NCBI GenBank assembly: GCA_903928225.1
Contig: CAIYPU010000124.1
Span: 1-42,147 of the forward strand
Direction of reading: 5' to 3'
From: an uncultured Chlorobiaceae bacterium
GTDB lineage: Bacteria > Bacteroidota > Chlorobiia > Chlorobiales > Chlorobiaceae
Length of the DNA: 42,147 bases
Of this stretch, positions 17,166-26,016 are shown one piece after another (the stretch's first letter is position 1; the number at the start of each line of letters is the position of its first letter). The translations under genes and the position numbers were made by a program. The notes beneath the pieces are model-generated. The model was not told the origin of the DNA. It was given only the letters and a program-made list of their open reading frames with translations, and ran no database searches.

Positions 17166-20100
17166 GTGTTTCAGACAAGAGAACATTTTTACGCAAACCG
17201 GATCGCCCGAGAACTTTTTCATCAGTCCGACCCCGATTTCCTCACCCTGCAGCATTCCGCACAGGAAGGTTATGTACAAACCGAAAAACAGGCCGCAATC
17301 ATCAACGACTTCCTCAAAAAGGAAAAGGGTGCCGATGCCAAGCCTGTTCTGCCTGCGCAGCTCAACGGCATGAAGCTGCTCCATGAGCTCTTCCACTATA
17401 TTTTTTCAATTTCGACAGCTTCACGACAGCCCGACCTGCTCGACAAGGTCTTCCGACAATTCGAGAAAGAGCTGTCCGCAAGGAAATCGTCGGCTTACCT
17501 TGAAAGATTCCTGTCGGCCTTCCCGCCCCGTACGGTCTTCGAAGGAGATGAAACAGCCCGCGAATGGCTGGAAAAGGGAAAAAACAGAACCGGAGTTGTC
17601 GAAGAGTCGTTCATGGTCTGGCTGAACAAGGCGAACCCGGCACTCGAACCGTTCGGAGAAATCCTGTTCGACCGGAAAGTCATGAACTCCGGAGAATACA
17701 GGAAACTGATCGGAACGCTGCAAGGCTCCATCAAGACAATGGGTCCGGTCGGACCCGGCAATCTCGATCTCGAAGAGCTGCTGTTCAGCCCGATCAGGCA
17801 CGCACCTTCCTCCATTCTCGAACAGCTTCGCTATATCAGGCTCAACTGGTCCGACCTGCTTCAGGACTCTCCGTTCTGGGGTATGCTGGACGTCGCCATC
17901 GAATTCATCGAAGACGAGGACAAATACCTGTTCTTCGAGAAGCTGACGCGTGAACAGGGAGCTGATTCGGGACAATGGTTCGAGAAGGAAGCCCAGGTTC
18001 CCGACTACAGTACCCTCGACTATGACAACGCCCCGGCGAACTACTCGCTGGACTCCTCCTGGATGCCCGAAGTGGTGATGATCGCCAAAAGCACCTACGT
18101 CTGGCTCGACCAGCTCGGCAAACGTTACAGGAGGGCCGTCTCACGCCTGCAGGACATCCCTGACGAGGAGCTCGACCACCTTGCCGAACGGGGATTCACC
18201 GCACTCTGGCTCATCGGTCTCTGGCAGCGCAGCACCGCTTCCCAGAAAATCAAGCAGATGCAGGGAAATCCGGAAGCGAAGGCCTCGGCATACGCTCTTG
18301 AAAAGTATGAGATATCGGACGATATCGGCGGTTACGAAGGATACCTGAACCTTCGCGACAGGGCCAGGCAGCGCGGCATCCGGCTGGCGAGCGACATGGT
18401 CCCGAACCATACCGGGATGGATTCTGAGCTGGTGAGAAACAGCCCCGACTGGTTCCTTTCAGCCTGGGAACCGCCCTATTACAACTACTCCTATACCGGA
18501 CCGAACCTCAGCAGCGATCCGCGGTACGGCATTTTTCTCGAAGATGGCTACTGGAACCGTTCTGATGCGGCGGTCACCTTCAAGCGTGTCGATTACCTGA
18601 CCGGCGACACCCGATACATCTACCACGGCAACGACGGCACCAACATGCCCTGGAACGACACGGCACAGCTGAATTTCCTCAGTGCGGAGGTGCGGGAAGG
18701 GGTGATACAGCAGATCCTCCACGTTGCGAGGATGTTCCCTGTTATCCGCTTCGATGCGGCAATGGTGCTTGCCAAACGGCATATCCAGCGTCTCTGGTTC
18801 CCGCTTGCCGGCCACGCCGCAGCGGTGCCGTCCCGTTCGGGTTATGCCATGAGCATGTCCGATTTCGATGCGGCAATTCCTGAAGAGTTCTGGCGTGAGG
18901 TTGTGGACCGCGTGCAGAAAGAGGTCCCCGACACCCTTCTCCTCGCCGAGGCCTTCTGGATGCTCGAAGGATATTTCGTCAGGACGCTCGGCATGCACCG
19001 CGTCTACAACAGTGCATTCATGCACATGCTCAAAAAGGAGGACAACACCGGGTACCGCTACCTCATCAAGAACACCCTCGAATTCGACCCGGAAATCCTC
19101 AAGCGCTACGTGAACTTCATGAACAATCCCGACGAGGATACCGCAATAGCGCAGTTCGGAAGGGGCGACAAGTATTTCGGCGTCTGCATGATGATGATCA
19201 CCATGCCCGGCCTGCCGATGTTCGGACACGGCCAGGTGGAAGGTTTCACCGAGAAGTATGGCATGGAATACGCCAAAGCCTATTATGACGAACAGCCCGA
19301 CGAATATCTCGTGGAACGCCACTACCGGGAGATTTTTCCGATACTGAAAAAGCGTCCGCTCTTCGCCGAGGTCCGCAATTTCTTCCTTTACGATGTTTTC
19401 TCCCCTGAAGGATCGGTCAACGAAAACATTTTTGCCTATTCGAACAGGCGCGAAAACGAAACGGCGCTCGTGGTGTTCAACAACTCGTTTGAGCGTGCCG
19501 TCGGCTGGATCAGGACATCGGCCGGCTACCTGCGCGATGGACAGATATTGCAGAGCTCGCTTGGCCAGGGCCTCAACCTGGAGAACCGGGCCAATGACTT
19601 CGTCATTTTCAGCGACCATGCGAGCGGGCTTGAATTCATCCGTTCAGCGAGGGAAGTCCATGAAAACGGCCTGCTCGTGGCTCTCGAGGGTTACCGGTAC
19701 AATGTATTTCTCAATTTCCGCGTTGTGCAGCCCTCGAGGTTCAGGCCTTATGACCGGCTTTGCATGCAGTTGAACGGAAACGGTACTCCTTCGATCGAAC
19801 GCGCAGCACTCGAAATGATTTTCGCGCCATTCCACCGCACCGTCATCAGCGCTTTCGAAAATCTTCCGCCGGTCGGTAAATTTCCGGAGATGTTTGATGA
19901 TAAAACGGTTGCGGCATTCGGGGAATCACTCTCCTCCCTGCTTGAAACAACTGCCATACAGCTTGGGGAATTTATCGAAAAGCCTCTGGAAGTGAAACCC
20001 GGGCTCAGGGAGCACGCCGTTTCACTCCTGAAAAAAACCGCATCGGAAGCCCTTGCGCTTTCCATGCAGCCCGACAGCCGCAAAATCCAGGCAGCGCTCG

Positions 20101-20657
20101 GTCTGTCTCCTGACAACGTCAGCGCTTTCGCAACAATCTGCATGCACTGGATACTGCTCCGCTCTCTCCAGGATATGCTTGCCGCGTCCGAGGCGATCAG
20201 CTCGAACATCGTTGACGATTGCCTCCTGCACGACTCGCTTGCTTCATGTTACCCGGAAAACGGATTTTTCGGCATACGGGGCAGGAACATCCCGGACCTT
20301 CTCGCCTGCATACTCTCAATGAAAGATTCACCAGAACCCGCTACGCCCGGCGACGAACTATCAGGAAGTCTTGAAGCGCTCTTCAGGGAAAACCGCCTCC
20401 ATTTTGCAAACCTCCTCCTGTTCGACGAACGCCAGGGAAGGACGTGGTTCCGAGAACATCCATTCAGCGTACTTCTTGCCTGGACAACCCTGATTCGGCT
20501 TGCCGGAAAACCGGAACAGCCGGCGGTCAAGGGAACCAGGAAATCCGCTAAACCGGCAGCGAAAACCGCCGCATGGCTCGAAGTGATCGAAAACATCGAG
20601 ATGAAAGCATTCCTCGCAGGGTATGAAACGGGGGTGTTTTTTAGTGCTGAGGACTGA
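17166..20657 (+). CDS. Large GH13 (alpha-amylase superfamily) protein with extra N- and C-terminal regions
   Basis: A 1163-residue protein whose central part (about 340-760) is a GH13 barrel. Region I is DMVPNH at 410-415; the nucleophile is Asp530 in VIRFDAAM; the acid/base is Glu595 in LLAEAFW; and the third acidic residue is Asp656 in NNPDED, where NHD is usual. All three catalytic carboxylates are present. Residues 1-300 and roughly 900-1163 match nothing I recognise; the C-terminal part is helical with a Lys/Ala-rich linker near 1125. No signal peptide is seen, so it probably acts on cytoplasmic alpha-glucan such as glycogen. The start is a GTG with AAGAAAATC upstream; no in-frame ATG competes. 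The last codons (SAED-stop) lie in heptamer array 2. Substrate unknown. Confidence 0.8.
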   Translation: MFQTREHFYANRIARELFHQSDPDFLTLQHSAQEGYVQTEKQAAIINDFLKKEKGADAKPVLPAQLNGMKLLHELFHYIFSISTASRQPDLLDKVFRQFEKELSARKSSAYLERFLSAFPPRTVFEGDETAREWLEKGKNRTGVVEESFMVWLNKANPALEPFGEILFDRKVMNSGEYRKLIGTLQGSIKTMGPVGPGNLDLEELLFSPIRHAPSSILEQLRYIRLNWSDLLQDSPFWGMLDVAIEFIEDEDKYLFFEKLTREQGADSGQWFEKEAQVPDYSTLDYDNAPANYSLDSSWMPEVVMIAKSTYVWLDQLGKRYRRAVSRLQDIPDEELDHLAERGFTALWLIGLWQRSTASQKIKQMQGNPEAKASAYALEKYEISDDIGGYEGYLNLRDRARQRGIRLASDMVPNHTGMDSELVRNSPDWFLSAWEPPYYNYSYTGPNLSSDPRYGIFLEDGYWNRSDAAVTFKRVDYLTGDTRYIYHGNDGTNMPWNDTAQLNFLSAEVREGVIQQILHVARMFPVIRFDAAMVLAKRHIQRLWFPLAGHAAAVPSRSGYAMSMSDFDAAIPEEFWREVVDRVQKEVPDTLLLAEAFWMLEGYFVRTLGMHRVYNSAFMHMLKKEDNTGYRYLIKNTLEFDPEILKRYVNFMNNPDEDTAIAQFGRGDKYFGVCMMMITMPGLPMFGHGQVEGFTEKYGMEYAKAYYDEQPDEYLVERHYREIFPILKKRPLFAEVRNFFLYDVFSPEGSVNENIFAYSNRRENETALVVFNNSFERAVGWIRTSAGYLRDGQILQSSLGQGLNLENRANDFVIFSDHASGLEFIRSAREVHENGLLVALEGYRYNVFLNFRVVQPSRFRPYDRLCMQLNGNGTPSIERAALEMIFAPFHRTVISAFENLPPVGKFPEMFDDKTVAAFGESLSSLLETTAIQLGEFIEKPLEVKPGLREHAVSLLKKTASEALALSMQPDSRKIQAALGLSPDNVSAFATICMHWILLRSLQDMLAASEAISSNIVDDCLLHDSLASCYPENGFFGIRGRNIPDLLACILSMKDSPEPATPGDELSGSLEALFRENRLHFANLLLFDERQGRTWFREHPFSVLLAWTTLIRLAGKPEQPAVKGTRKSAKPAAKTAAWLEVIENIEMKAFLAGYETGVFFSAED

Positions 20658-20712
20658 GTGCTGAGGACTGAGGATTGTGGATTATTCCCACTTTCCACTT
20701 TCCACTTTGCAA
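20643..20712. repeat. Heptanucleotide array 2, ten units on one grid
   Basis: AGTGCTG, AGGACTG, AGTGCTG, AGGACTG, AGGATTG, TGGATTA, TTCCCAC, TTTCCAC, TTTCCAC, TTTGCAA: ten contiguous 7-nt blocks passing from the AGGACTG type to the TTTCCAC type without a phase change. The first two units encode the last residues and the TGA stop of the GH13 gene. It abuts the strong terminator at 20714. Confidence 0.9.
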
Positions 20713-20713
20713 G

Positions 20714-20755
20714 AAAAACAGAAAGGCCGCCCGAAAAGGCGGCCTTTCTGTTTTT
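20714..20755. terminator. Bidirectional rho-independent terminator, GH13 gene / petB
   Basis: Perfect 18-bp stem: AAAAACAGAAAGGCCGCC (20714-20731) pairs with GGCGGCCTTTCTGTTTTT (20738-20755) around the loop CGAAAA. The GC-rich core with an A-run on one side and a T-run on the other works in both directions, serving the convergent GH13 and petCB transcripts. Confidence 0.93.
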
Positions 20756-20772
20756 CGTTCGCAGGAAAACGC

Positions 20773-22017
20773 TTACCAGCCATACTCCAGATAGACACGG
20801 AACGTGTTGATGAGCAGGAAGGCAAGAACGAAGAGACCGAAGATGGTGAACGCCGGGCTCTTCTCTTCTTTGGATGCCTGGCGATCGATGAACGGTACGA
20901 GCATCCAGACGATTCCGCCGACGGTCAGTGAAATGATGGCAAGCAACTCGCCACCCTCGAATGCGAGGTCCTTGAGCATCTGGAACTGTGCCCAGAAATA
21001 CCATTCCGGCTTGATGCCGACCGGCGCAGAGCTGAGCGGATCTGCCTTGACGCCGATTTCCCAGGGATAAGCCCATGCAAGGTAGATGAGAAGCGCAAAT
21101 CCTATCATCCAGCCGATACCGTCCTTTGCGAGGAAGGTCGGGAAAAATTTGTCGTATCCCTTGATCATGCCGGTATTCTTATACCCGATCGGTGCAGAAG
21201 TGCCGAGAACCTGCACAAGCATGAGATGCGCAGAAAGGACAAGCATCAGCAGGCCGGGAAGAAGGACGACATGCAGCGAGAACATACGGGTGAGGGTTTC
21301 ACCGCTGACTTCCTCGCCGCCGCGAAGGATGTCGATCATGAAAGCACCGCCGGGAGCAACTTTCGGAACTTCGGTACCAACCTGGGTAGCGAAGAAGGCC
21401 AGCTCATTCCAGGGAAGGAGATAGCCGGTAAAGCCGAAACCGAGGGTCAGCACGAGCAGCAGGAAGCCACTTACCCACATGAGCTCACGGGGTTTGCGGT
21501 AAGACTTCATGAAGAAGGTGCTGAACATGTGGATGAATGCCATCAGGGCCATCAGGTTGGCCGACCATGCATGGATCTGGCGAATCAGCCAGCCATAGGG
21601 CACATGCTGCTGGATAAACACGAATGAGGCGAAAGCTTCTGCCTCGGTCGGTTTGTAGTACTGCAGGAGCAGAAGGCCGGTGACGATCTGGATCATGAAG
21701 AAGAACAGCGCGAGGCCGCCAAAGTAGTACCAGAACGACAGGCGATGCTTCGGAACTTCCTTTTTCTTCAGGTAATCGATAACCGGAACAAGAACGTAGA
21801 AGCGCTCCTGGAACCATGCTGTCAGGTCGCTGACTCGGGTATCCTTGTAGGGATTCGGGTCCGGACGATCTACGGGTGGTTTATAGACGCCTCCCGAGGC
21901 AGGCGCCGTGTTGGATGGTGCCGGTTTTGAAGGTGCCGGTTTGGCGGCACCCGGTGCAGCTGCCTTCGGTTTGGGAGGAACAGCCCCCGCAGCAGCAGTT
22001 TTATTGTTTTCAGCCAT
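20773..22017 (-). CDS. petB: Cytochrome b of the Rieske/cytochrome b complex
   Basis: Membrane quinol-oxidising subunit with two b hemes. His149/His163 are separated by 13 residues, and His249/His264 by 14, the longer second spacing being the cytochrome b6 signature. PEWY (337-340) of the Qo site is present. At 414 residues it carries the b6 part plus a subunit-IV-like part in one chain. The first 60 residues are Ala/Pro/Lys-rich and unlike bc1 or b6f proteins from other phyla, but are a known trait of green sulfur bacteria. It follows petC by 35 bp. No cytochrome c1 or f gene is adjacent. Confidence 0.96.
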   Translation of the reverse strand: MAENNKTAAAGAVPPKPKAAAPGAAKPAPSKPAPSNTAPASGGVYKPPVDRPDPNPYKDTRVSDLTAWFQERFYVLVPVIDYLKKKEVPKHRLSFWYYFGGLALFFFMIQIVTGLLLLQYYKPTEAEAFASFVFIQQHVPYGWLIRQIHAWSANLMALMAFIHMFSTFFMKSYRKPRELMWVSGFLLLVLTLGFGFTGYLLPWNELAFFATQVGTEVPKVAPGGAFMIDILRGGEEVSGETLTRMFSLHVVLLPGLLMLVLSAHLMLVQVLGTSAPIGYKNTGMIKGYDKFFPTFLAKDGIGWMIGFALLIYLAWAYPWEIGVKADPLSSAPVGIKPEWYFWAQFQMLKDLAFEGGELLAIISLTVGGIVWMLVPFIDRQASKEEKSPAFTIFGLFVLAFLLINTFRVYLEYGW

Positions 22018-22052
22018 GTTTCCTGACTCCGTTGTTTTTCAAGAATTTAAAG

Positions 22053-22592
22053 TTAAGCTTTCGATACGATGATGTCTTCCCCTTCTACCCTTACTTTGTA
22101 TGGTGACAGGGGTTTTGGCTGTGGGCCGGAAATGATTTCACCGGTCTGCTGGTATTTTGCGCCGTGACAGGGGCAGAAGATCAGGTTCTGGGCACTTTCC
22201 CATCGAACGAGACAACCGAGGTGGGTGCAGACGGCACTGCATGCAGTGAGTTTGCCGTTGTCGTTGACGACAAGCACCTTATCCTTGTTGAACTGAAAAA
22301 TCTTGAAGCCTTTGGGAGGTATATCGGCGGCTTTTCCCACAACCAGCTCACTAACTTCCTTGACGGTAGAAGGCGGGGGAACGATATATCTGACGATGGG
22401 ATAGAGAGTGGAGACTGCTACAGCGGCGCCGGCGCCGGCGACCACCATCCCAAGAAAATTGCGGCGCTCGAAATCAGCGCCTTTCGGTCCGGGCCCCTTC
22501 GCGCCACCGGCAACAGCGCCGGCCGATGCGGCAGAAGCGCCATCTCCAAGCGAGCCCATTCTGGCCGGGCTCTTGAAATTAGATTGTGCCAT
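22053..22592 (-). CDS. petC: Rieske iron-sulfur protein
   Basis: Carries the high-potential 2Fe-2S cluster that accepts an electron from menaquinol. Ligands are Cys122/His124 in CTHLGC and Cys140/His143 in CPCHG, with Cys127 and Cys142 as the disulfide pair. The 179-residue chain starts with a Gly/Ala-rich region. It then has ERRNFLG (a Tat-type twin-arginine motif, about 42-48) and one membrane anchor (VVAGAGAAVAVSTLYPIV). The start is well supported by AAAGGAGATAG upstream of the ATG. It is first gene of petCB. Confidence 0.97.
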   Translation of the reverse strand: MAQSNFKSPARMGSLGDGASAASAGAVAGGAKGPGPKGADFERRNFLGMVVAGAGAAVAVSTLYPIVRYIVPPPSTVKEVSELVVGKAADIPPKGFKIFQFNKDKVLVVNDNGKLTACSAVCTHLGCLVRWESAQNLIFCPCHGAKYQQTGEIISGPQPKPLSPYKVRVEGEDIIVSKA

Positions 22593-22653
22593 TACGATCT
22601 ATCTCCTTTTTTTCAGACTATTTATTATGTTTCAACAGGCAAAAAACCCACTG

Positions 22654-22682
22654 ATCCAACCGAAGAAAGTTTTCGGTGTCAA
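22654..22682 (-). promoter_or_regulatory. Candidate petCB promoter
   Basis: On the minus strand a perfect TTGACA (22677-22682) is followed after 17 bases by TTGGAT (22654-22659), a poor -10. The spacer itself is a near inverted repeat (CCGAA...TTCGG), which could bind a regulator. It sits about 60-90 bases upstream of petC. The -35 match and spacing are good; the -10 is weak. Confidence 0.35.
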
Positions 22683-22751
22683 TTTCTTTTTTTCACGACA
22701 TCGGCGCTCTCTGAAAACCGAGCCTAAACAAACTCTCAATTTAACTTTTTT

Positions 22752-23882
22752 TCACCTTTTCTTCAAATCCAAAGAGCGCTTAAAAATATTGTATGTATCG
22801 TACATCAGGGAACGTTCTCCCTCGCGCCAGATACGGCTTCGGGTAAAAAAACGCATGAACCGTGAATAAAGGCGCCCAGGGTCGAGATATTCCGAAATTC
22901 CCCCGAACGTATCGTAACGCTGCCCGTTCCGTTCGAGAGACATCGCCGAGTTGAACCGCAGGTAGAACGGACCGGCGTCGAGCGCCCGATCATGCCTGAT
23001 ATCAAGGCTGACATCTTCGCATGAAAGTTCGAGCAGCCTTCCGTGAACCGGCGCAAACAGCCCTCTCATGAAGTTCCCTTCGGTTACTTCAAGATTGTCA
23101 AGCACCCTGGTCTTTCCTTCCTTATGGTCGTGCAGGAACAGCAGGGTCAGTGGACGAAGCGTTCCATCCCTGAAAAAAACCAGATAGTAGACGATATCGG
23201 TATGCCCGGAAAAGGCCCTCCCCCAATACCAGCGGGAAATATATTCCTGAAGCGGCATAGCCCCGAAATTATGATCGTGGTACCCTGCTGCACGCAAGGT
23301 GATCCCGCGCAGCGGTTCGCCGGGATGGCCTGCGATTTCGATCGAGCCTTCCACATCCGCCCGAGGAACTGAAAGCAGCCATTGGTGCATTGGTGCGTTG
23401 GTGTGACGACCACTGTCTTTTTTCTCGTATGCCAGCCTCCTGCATGTCTTGAACACGAGGGATGCCTTGACATTTTTCCGGCGGGCTGGAAATACAAAAT
23501 CAATATCGAGCGTGTATTCACCGGACTTGCTGTCATACCTGAACACGTTCTTTTCGAACCTGGCACCGATTTCCTGACGGGCACTTTCAAAAAGCCCGTT
23601 CGGCCCTTCGCGGATGAAATTTATGGTCTCCCTGCCCTGTTCGTAAAGCTGGAAACTGAAACCGGAATAGTCAGCGGGAAGAGGTGGCTCAGGACCGGCA
23701 GAAATTTTCCAGAGTTCGTAGCGTTCGTTGTAATAGGGGGAAAAGGGAAAACCGGAAAACCAGATGATGACTATCGAGATACCGGTTTCGACGTCTTCGG
23801 CATCGAAATACCACCATTCGTATGCGCCGGGTGCCCGCAAATCATGCCAGACCTCTTCCCTGGTTTCCGTCGTGATGTTCAT
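22752..23882 (-). CDS. crtC: Carotenoid 1,2-hydratase (CrtC family)
   Basis: Adds water to the 1',2' double bond of an acyclic carotenoid end, the step towards hydroxychlorobactene in green sulfur bacteria. Family features: EWWYFDAED at residues 21-29, WFSGFPFSPYYNERY, AAGYHDHNFGAMPL with the conserved His/Asp, then WYWGRAFSGHTDIVYY. At 376 residues the length is normal for CrtC. It lies between the tRNA-Phe gene and petC on the same strand, with a 159-bp gap to petC. The fold is shared with AttH-like proteins, so the substrate is inferred from phylum and family. Confidence 0.82.
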   Translation of the reverse strand: MNITTETREEVWHDLRAPGAYEWWYFDAEDVETGISIVIIWFSGFPFSPYYNERYELWKISAGPEPPLPADYSGFSFQLYEQGRETINFIREGPNGLFESARQEIGARFEKNVFRYDSKSGEYTLDIDFVFPARRKNVKASLVFKTCRRLAYEKKDSGRHTNAPMHQWLLSVPRADVEGSIEIAGHPGEPLRGITLRAAGYHDHNFGAMPLQEYISRWYWGRAFSGHTDIVYYLVFFRDGTLRPLTLLFLHDHKEGKTRVLDNLEVTEGNFMRGLFAPVHGRLLELSCEDVSLDIRHDRALDAGPFYLRFNSAMSLERNGQRYDTFGGISEYLDPGRLYSRFMRFFTRSRIWREGERSLMYDTYNIFKRSLDLKKR

Positions 23883-24024
23883 CAGAATACCAGGTGAAGT
23901 TCAGGTGAAAGAAAAAATATGACCAGCCTGCGCATTGCGGCATGAAGATGATATCCTGAAAAAATGGGAACGCAATGCAGGGAGGCGTAGCTGAAAACCG
24001 ATTGCGGAATCTCGGTCTGCGGTG

Positions 24025-24097
24025 TGGACAGAGAGGGAATCGAACCCCCGACACAAGGATTTTCAGTCCTTTGCTCTACCAACTGAGCTACCTGTCC
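24025..24097 (-). tRNA. tRNA-Phe (GAA)
   Basis: The minus strand folds into a complete cloverleaf of 73 nt. The acceptor is GGACAGG paired with TCTGTCC, the D-arm is GCTCAGTTGGTAGAGC, and the anticodon stem is AAGGA/TCCTT with loop CTGAAAA (anticodon GAA). The T-arm is GGGGGTTCGATTCCCTC. The discriminator is A. The 3' CCA is not encoded (CAC follows), so it must be added after transcription. Confidence 0.97.
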
Positions 24098-24194
24098 ATC
24101 AAAACTGAGGCTTAATATAGGAATTATATTTTTTCTGTCAAAAGAAAAGTTTAAAGAAAAAGAATACGGACAATAACCGGCATGAAATCCGGAT

Positions 24195-25703
24195 TCAAAC
24201 CGGTACCGTGATTTTTTCAATACCATGCAGAACCCTTCTGATTACCGTTTCCTTTCCAAGCACTTCGAGCATATGATAAAGGCTTGGCCCGAAACTCACC
24301 CCTGAAGTGAGAAGCCTGAGGGGATGGATAAGAGCTGCGGCCTTGAGCCCTTTCGGGGCAACAAATTCCTTGAGTGCCGTTTCGATATTTTCCGCGCTGA
24401 AAACATCGAGCGATTCCAGTTGCGGGACGAACTCCCTGAGCAGATCGTTCGTATCGGCAGCCCACCTTTTTTTCAAACCCTCTTCATCATAGGATTCAGG
24501 TTCAAAAAAGAAGTATGAAGAGAATGTCACGAATTCATGTTCGAAGCCGACACGCTCACGCATGAGCTCGACGACTTTCGAGAGATATTCGTCGCTTGTG
24601 ATTGTTTCCACGGGCAACCGGGTTTGCCGGGTTTCAAGCTCTGCCAGAAGGATAGGCTTGATGGACCGGACCAGTTTTTCTGCGGGGCGTTCCTTGATGT
24701 ACTGTTTTTCAAGCCAGTTGAGCTTGTCCACGTTGAAAACGGCACCCGCCTTACCGACCCTTTCAAGCGAGAACCGGTCGATCAGTTCCTGCATGCTGAA
24801 CACTTCCTTTTCGCTTCCCTCGCCCTCATTCCATCCCAGCAGGGCAACGAAGTTGACAATAGCTTCGCTGCTGTACCCTTTGCGGATGTAATCTTCTACG
24901 GCAACATCACCCTGGCGTTTGCTGAGCTTCGAGCGGTCAGGGTTCAGCAGCAGAGGCAAATGTGCGAACTTCGGCGGTTCCCAGCCGAAAAATTCATAGA
25001 GCAGGAGATGTTTCGGCATGGATGAAAGCCACTCTTCGCCCCTGATGATATGGGTGAACTCCATGAGATGATCGTCGACGACGCTCGCGAAATGGTAGGT
25101 CGGAAAACCGTCGGATTTCATCAGCACCTGGTCGTCGATAGTGGAGGAATCGAACTCGATAGGTCCCCTGATGATATCCTCGAACCAGACCGAGACATAA
25201 TCGGGCACTTTCATCCTTATGACATAAGGTTCTCCCGATTCCATTTTTTTTCTGATCTCGCTCGAAGGCATGCTTCCTCCCATCTCCTCAGGAAGCCATT
25301 TCCTGTTGTATTTCGGCTGAAGCCCCTGTTTCAGCTGAAGCTGACGGTTCTCCTCGAGCTCTTCAGGAGTCGAAAAACAGTAGTAGGCATTTCGGTCCTC
25401 GAGCAGCTGGCGGCAGTAACCGGCATAGATGGAGAGCCTTTCCGACTGGACATAGGGCCCGAAGCTGCCTCCGTGCTCAGGGCTTTCGTCAGGTATGATC
25501 CCTGCCCATTCAAGGGTCTTGATCAGGTTGCGCTGCGCCCCCTCGACTTTCCTGCTCTGATCGGTGTCTTCGATCCTGATGATGAAGTCCCCGTTCATCC
25601 GTTTTGCGAACAGGTAATTATAAAGCGCGGTCCTCAAGCCGCCTACGTGCAGGTACCCTGTCGGTGAAGGTGCAAACCTGGTTCTTACCCTTTGACCAGC
25701 CAT
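24195..25703 (-). CDS. gltX: Glutamyl-tRNA synthetase
   Basis: Class I synthetase charging tRNA-Glu, needed for translation and, in this phylum, as first precursor of (bacterio)chlorophyll and heme by the C5 pathway. The N-terminus is [22 protein letters not shown] (HIGH motif as HVGG), then FIIRIEDTD; the KMSKS loop is KLSKRQGD. At 502 residues it is standard, and there is one gltX in the window. It is read towards the tRNA-Phe gene, 97 bp away. Whether it is discriminating or not cannot be judged from motifs. Confidence 0.96.
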   Translation of the reverse strand: MAGQRVRTRFAPSPTGYLHVGGLRTALYNYLFAKRMNGDFIIRIEDTDQSRKVEGAQRNLIKTLEWAGIIPDESPEHGGSFGPYVQSERLSIYAGYCRQLLEDRNAYYCFSTPEELEENRQLQLKQGLQPKYNRKWLPEEMGGSMPSSEIRKKMESGEPYVIRMKVPDYVSVWFEDIIRGPIEFDSSTIDDQVLMKSDGFPTYHFASVVDDHLMEFTHIIRGEEWLSSMPKHLLLYEFFGWEPPKFAHLPLLLNPDRSKLSKRQGDVAVEDYIRKGYSSEAIVNFVALLGWNEGEGSEKEVFSMQELIDRFSLERVGKAGAVFNVDKLNWLEKQYIKERPAEKLVRSIKPILLAELETRQTRLPVETITSDEYLSKVVELMRERVGFEHEFVTFSSYFFFEPESYDEEGLKKRWAADTNDLLREFVPQLESLDVFSAENIETALKEFVAPKGLKAAALIHPLRLLTSGVSFGPSLYHMLEVLGKETVIRRVLHGIEKITVPV

Positions 25704-26016
25704 AATAGAGTGTTGTACTGATTGTTTATTGCGTCAGGAAATGGAAGCAAGAGCTGGGAATTTAAAAAAAACTCCCTGCTTTTCAGACATAAGAATATAA
25801 AGTTTATGGAGAAAATCATCACAAAGCCTGAAAAAACCGGCCTTATGGAAGAGCGTGAGCAAAAAAACGAATGGCGCCTGACAATGGGATATTTTCACGA
25901 AAAATGCATGGTTCTGAGGACACTGGAGATAAACTTTTTGCTTCCGCTTATGGTTTTTACTATTAATTATTTTAAAATCAGTAACTTACATTTATTCATC
26001 GCGTCTCCACCTTATT
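25704..26016. other. 313-bp divergent intergenic region, gltX / ftsH
   Basis: No credible gene. An open frame at 25722-26024 (+) has no ribosome-binding site and no family-like sequence, and overlaps the ftsH start. The half nearest ftsH is AT-rich (TTTTACTATTAATTATTTTA around 25950) and probably holds the ftsH promoter, but no hexamer pair is convincing. Confidence 0.6.

Noticed and set aside
18459-19619. Minus-strand frame of 386 codons
   Set aside because: Antisense shadow of the GH13 gene; the plus strand carries all catalytic motifs.
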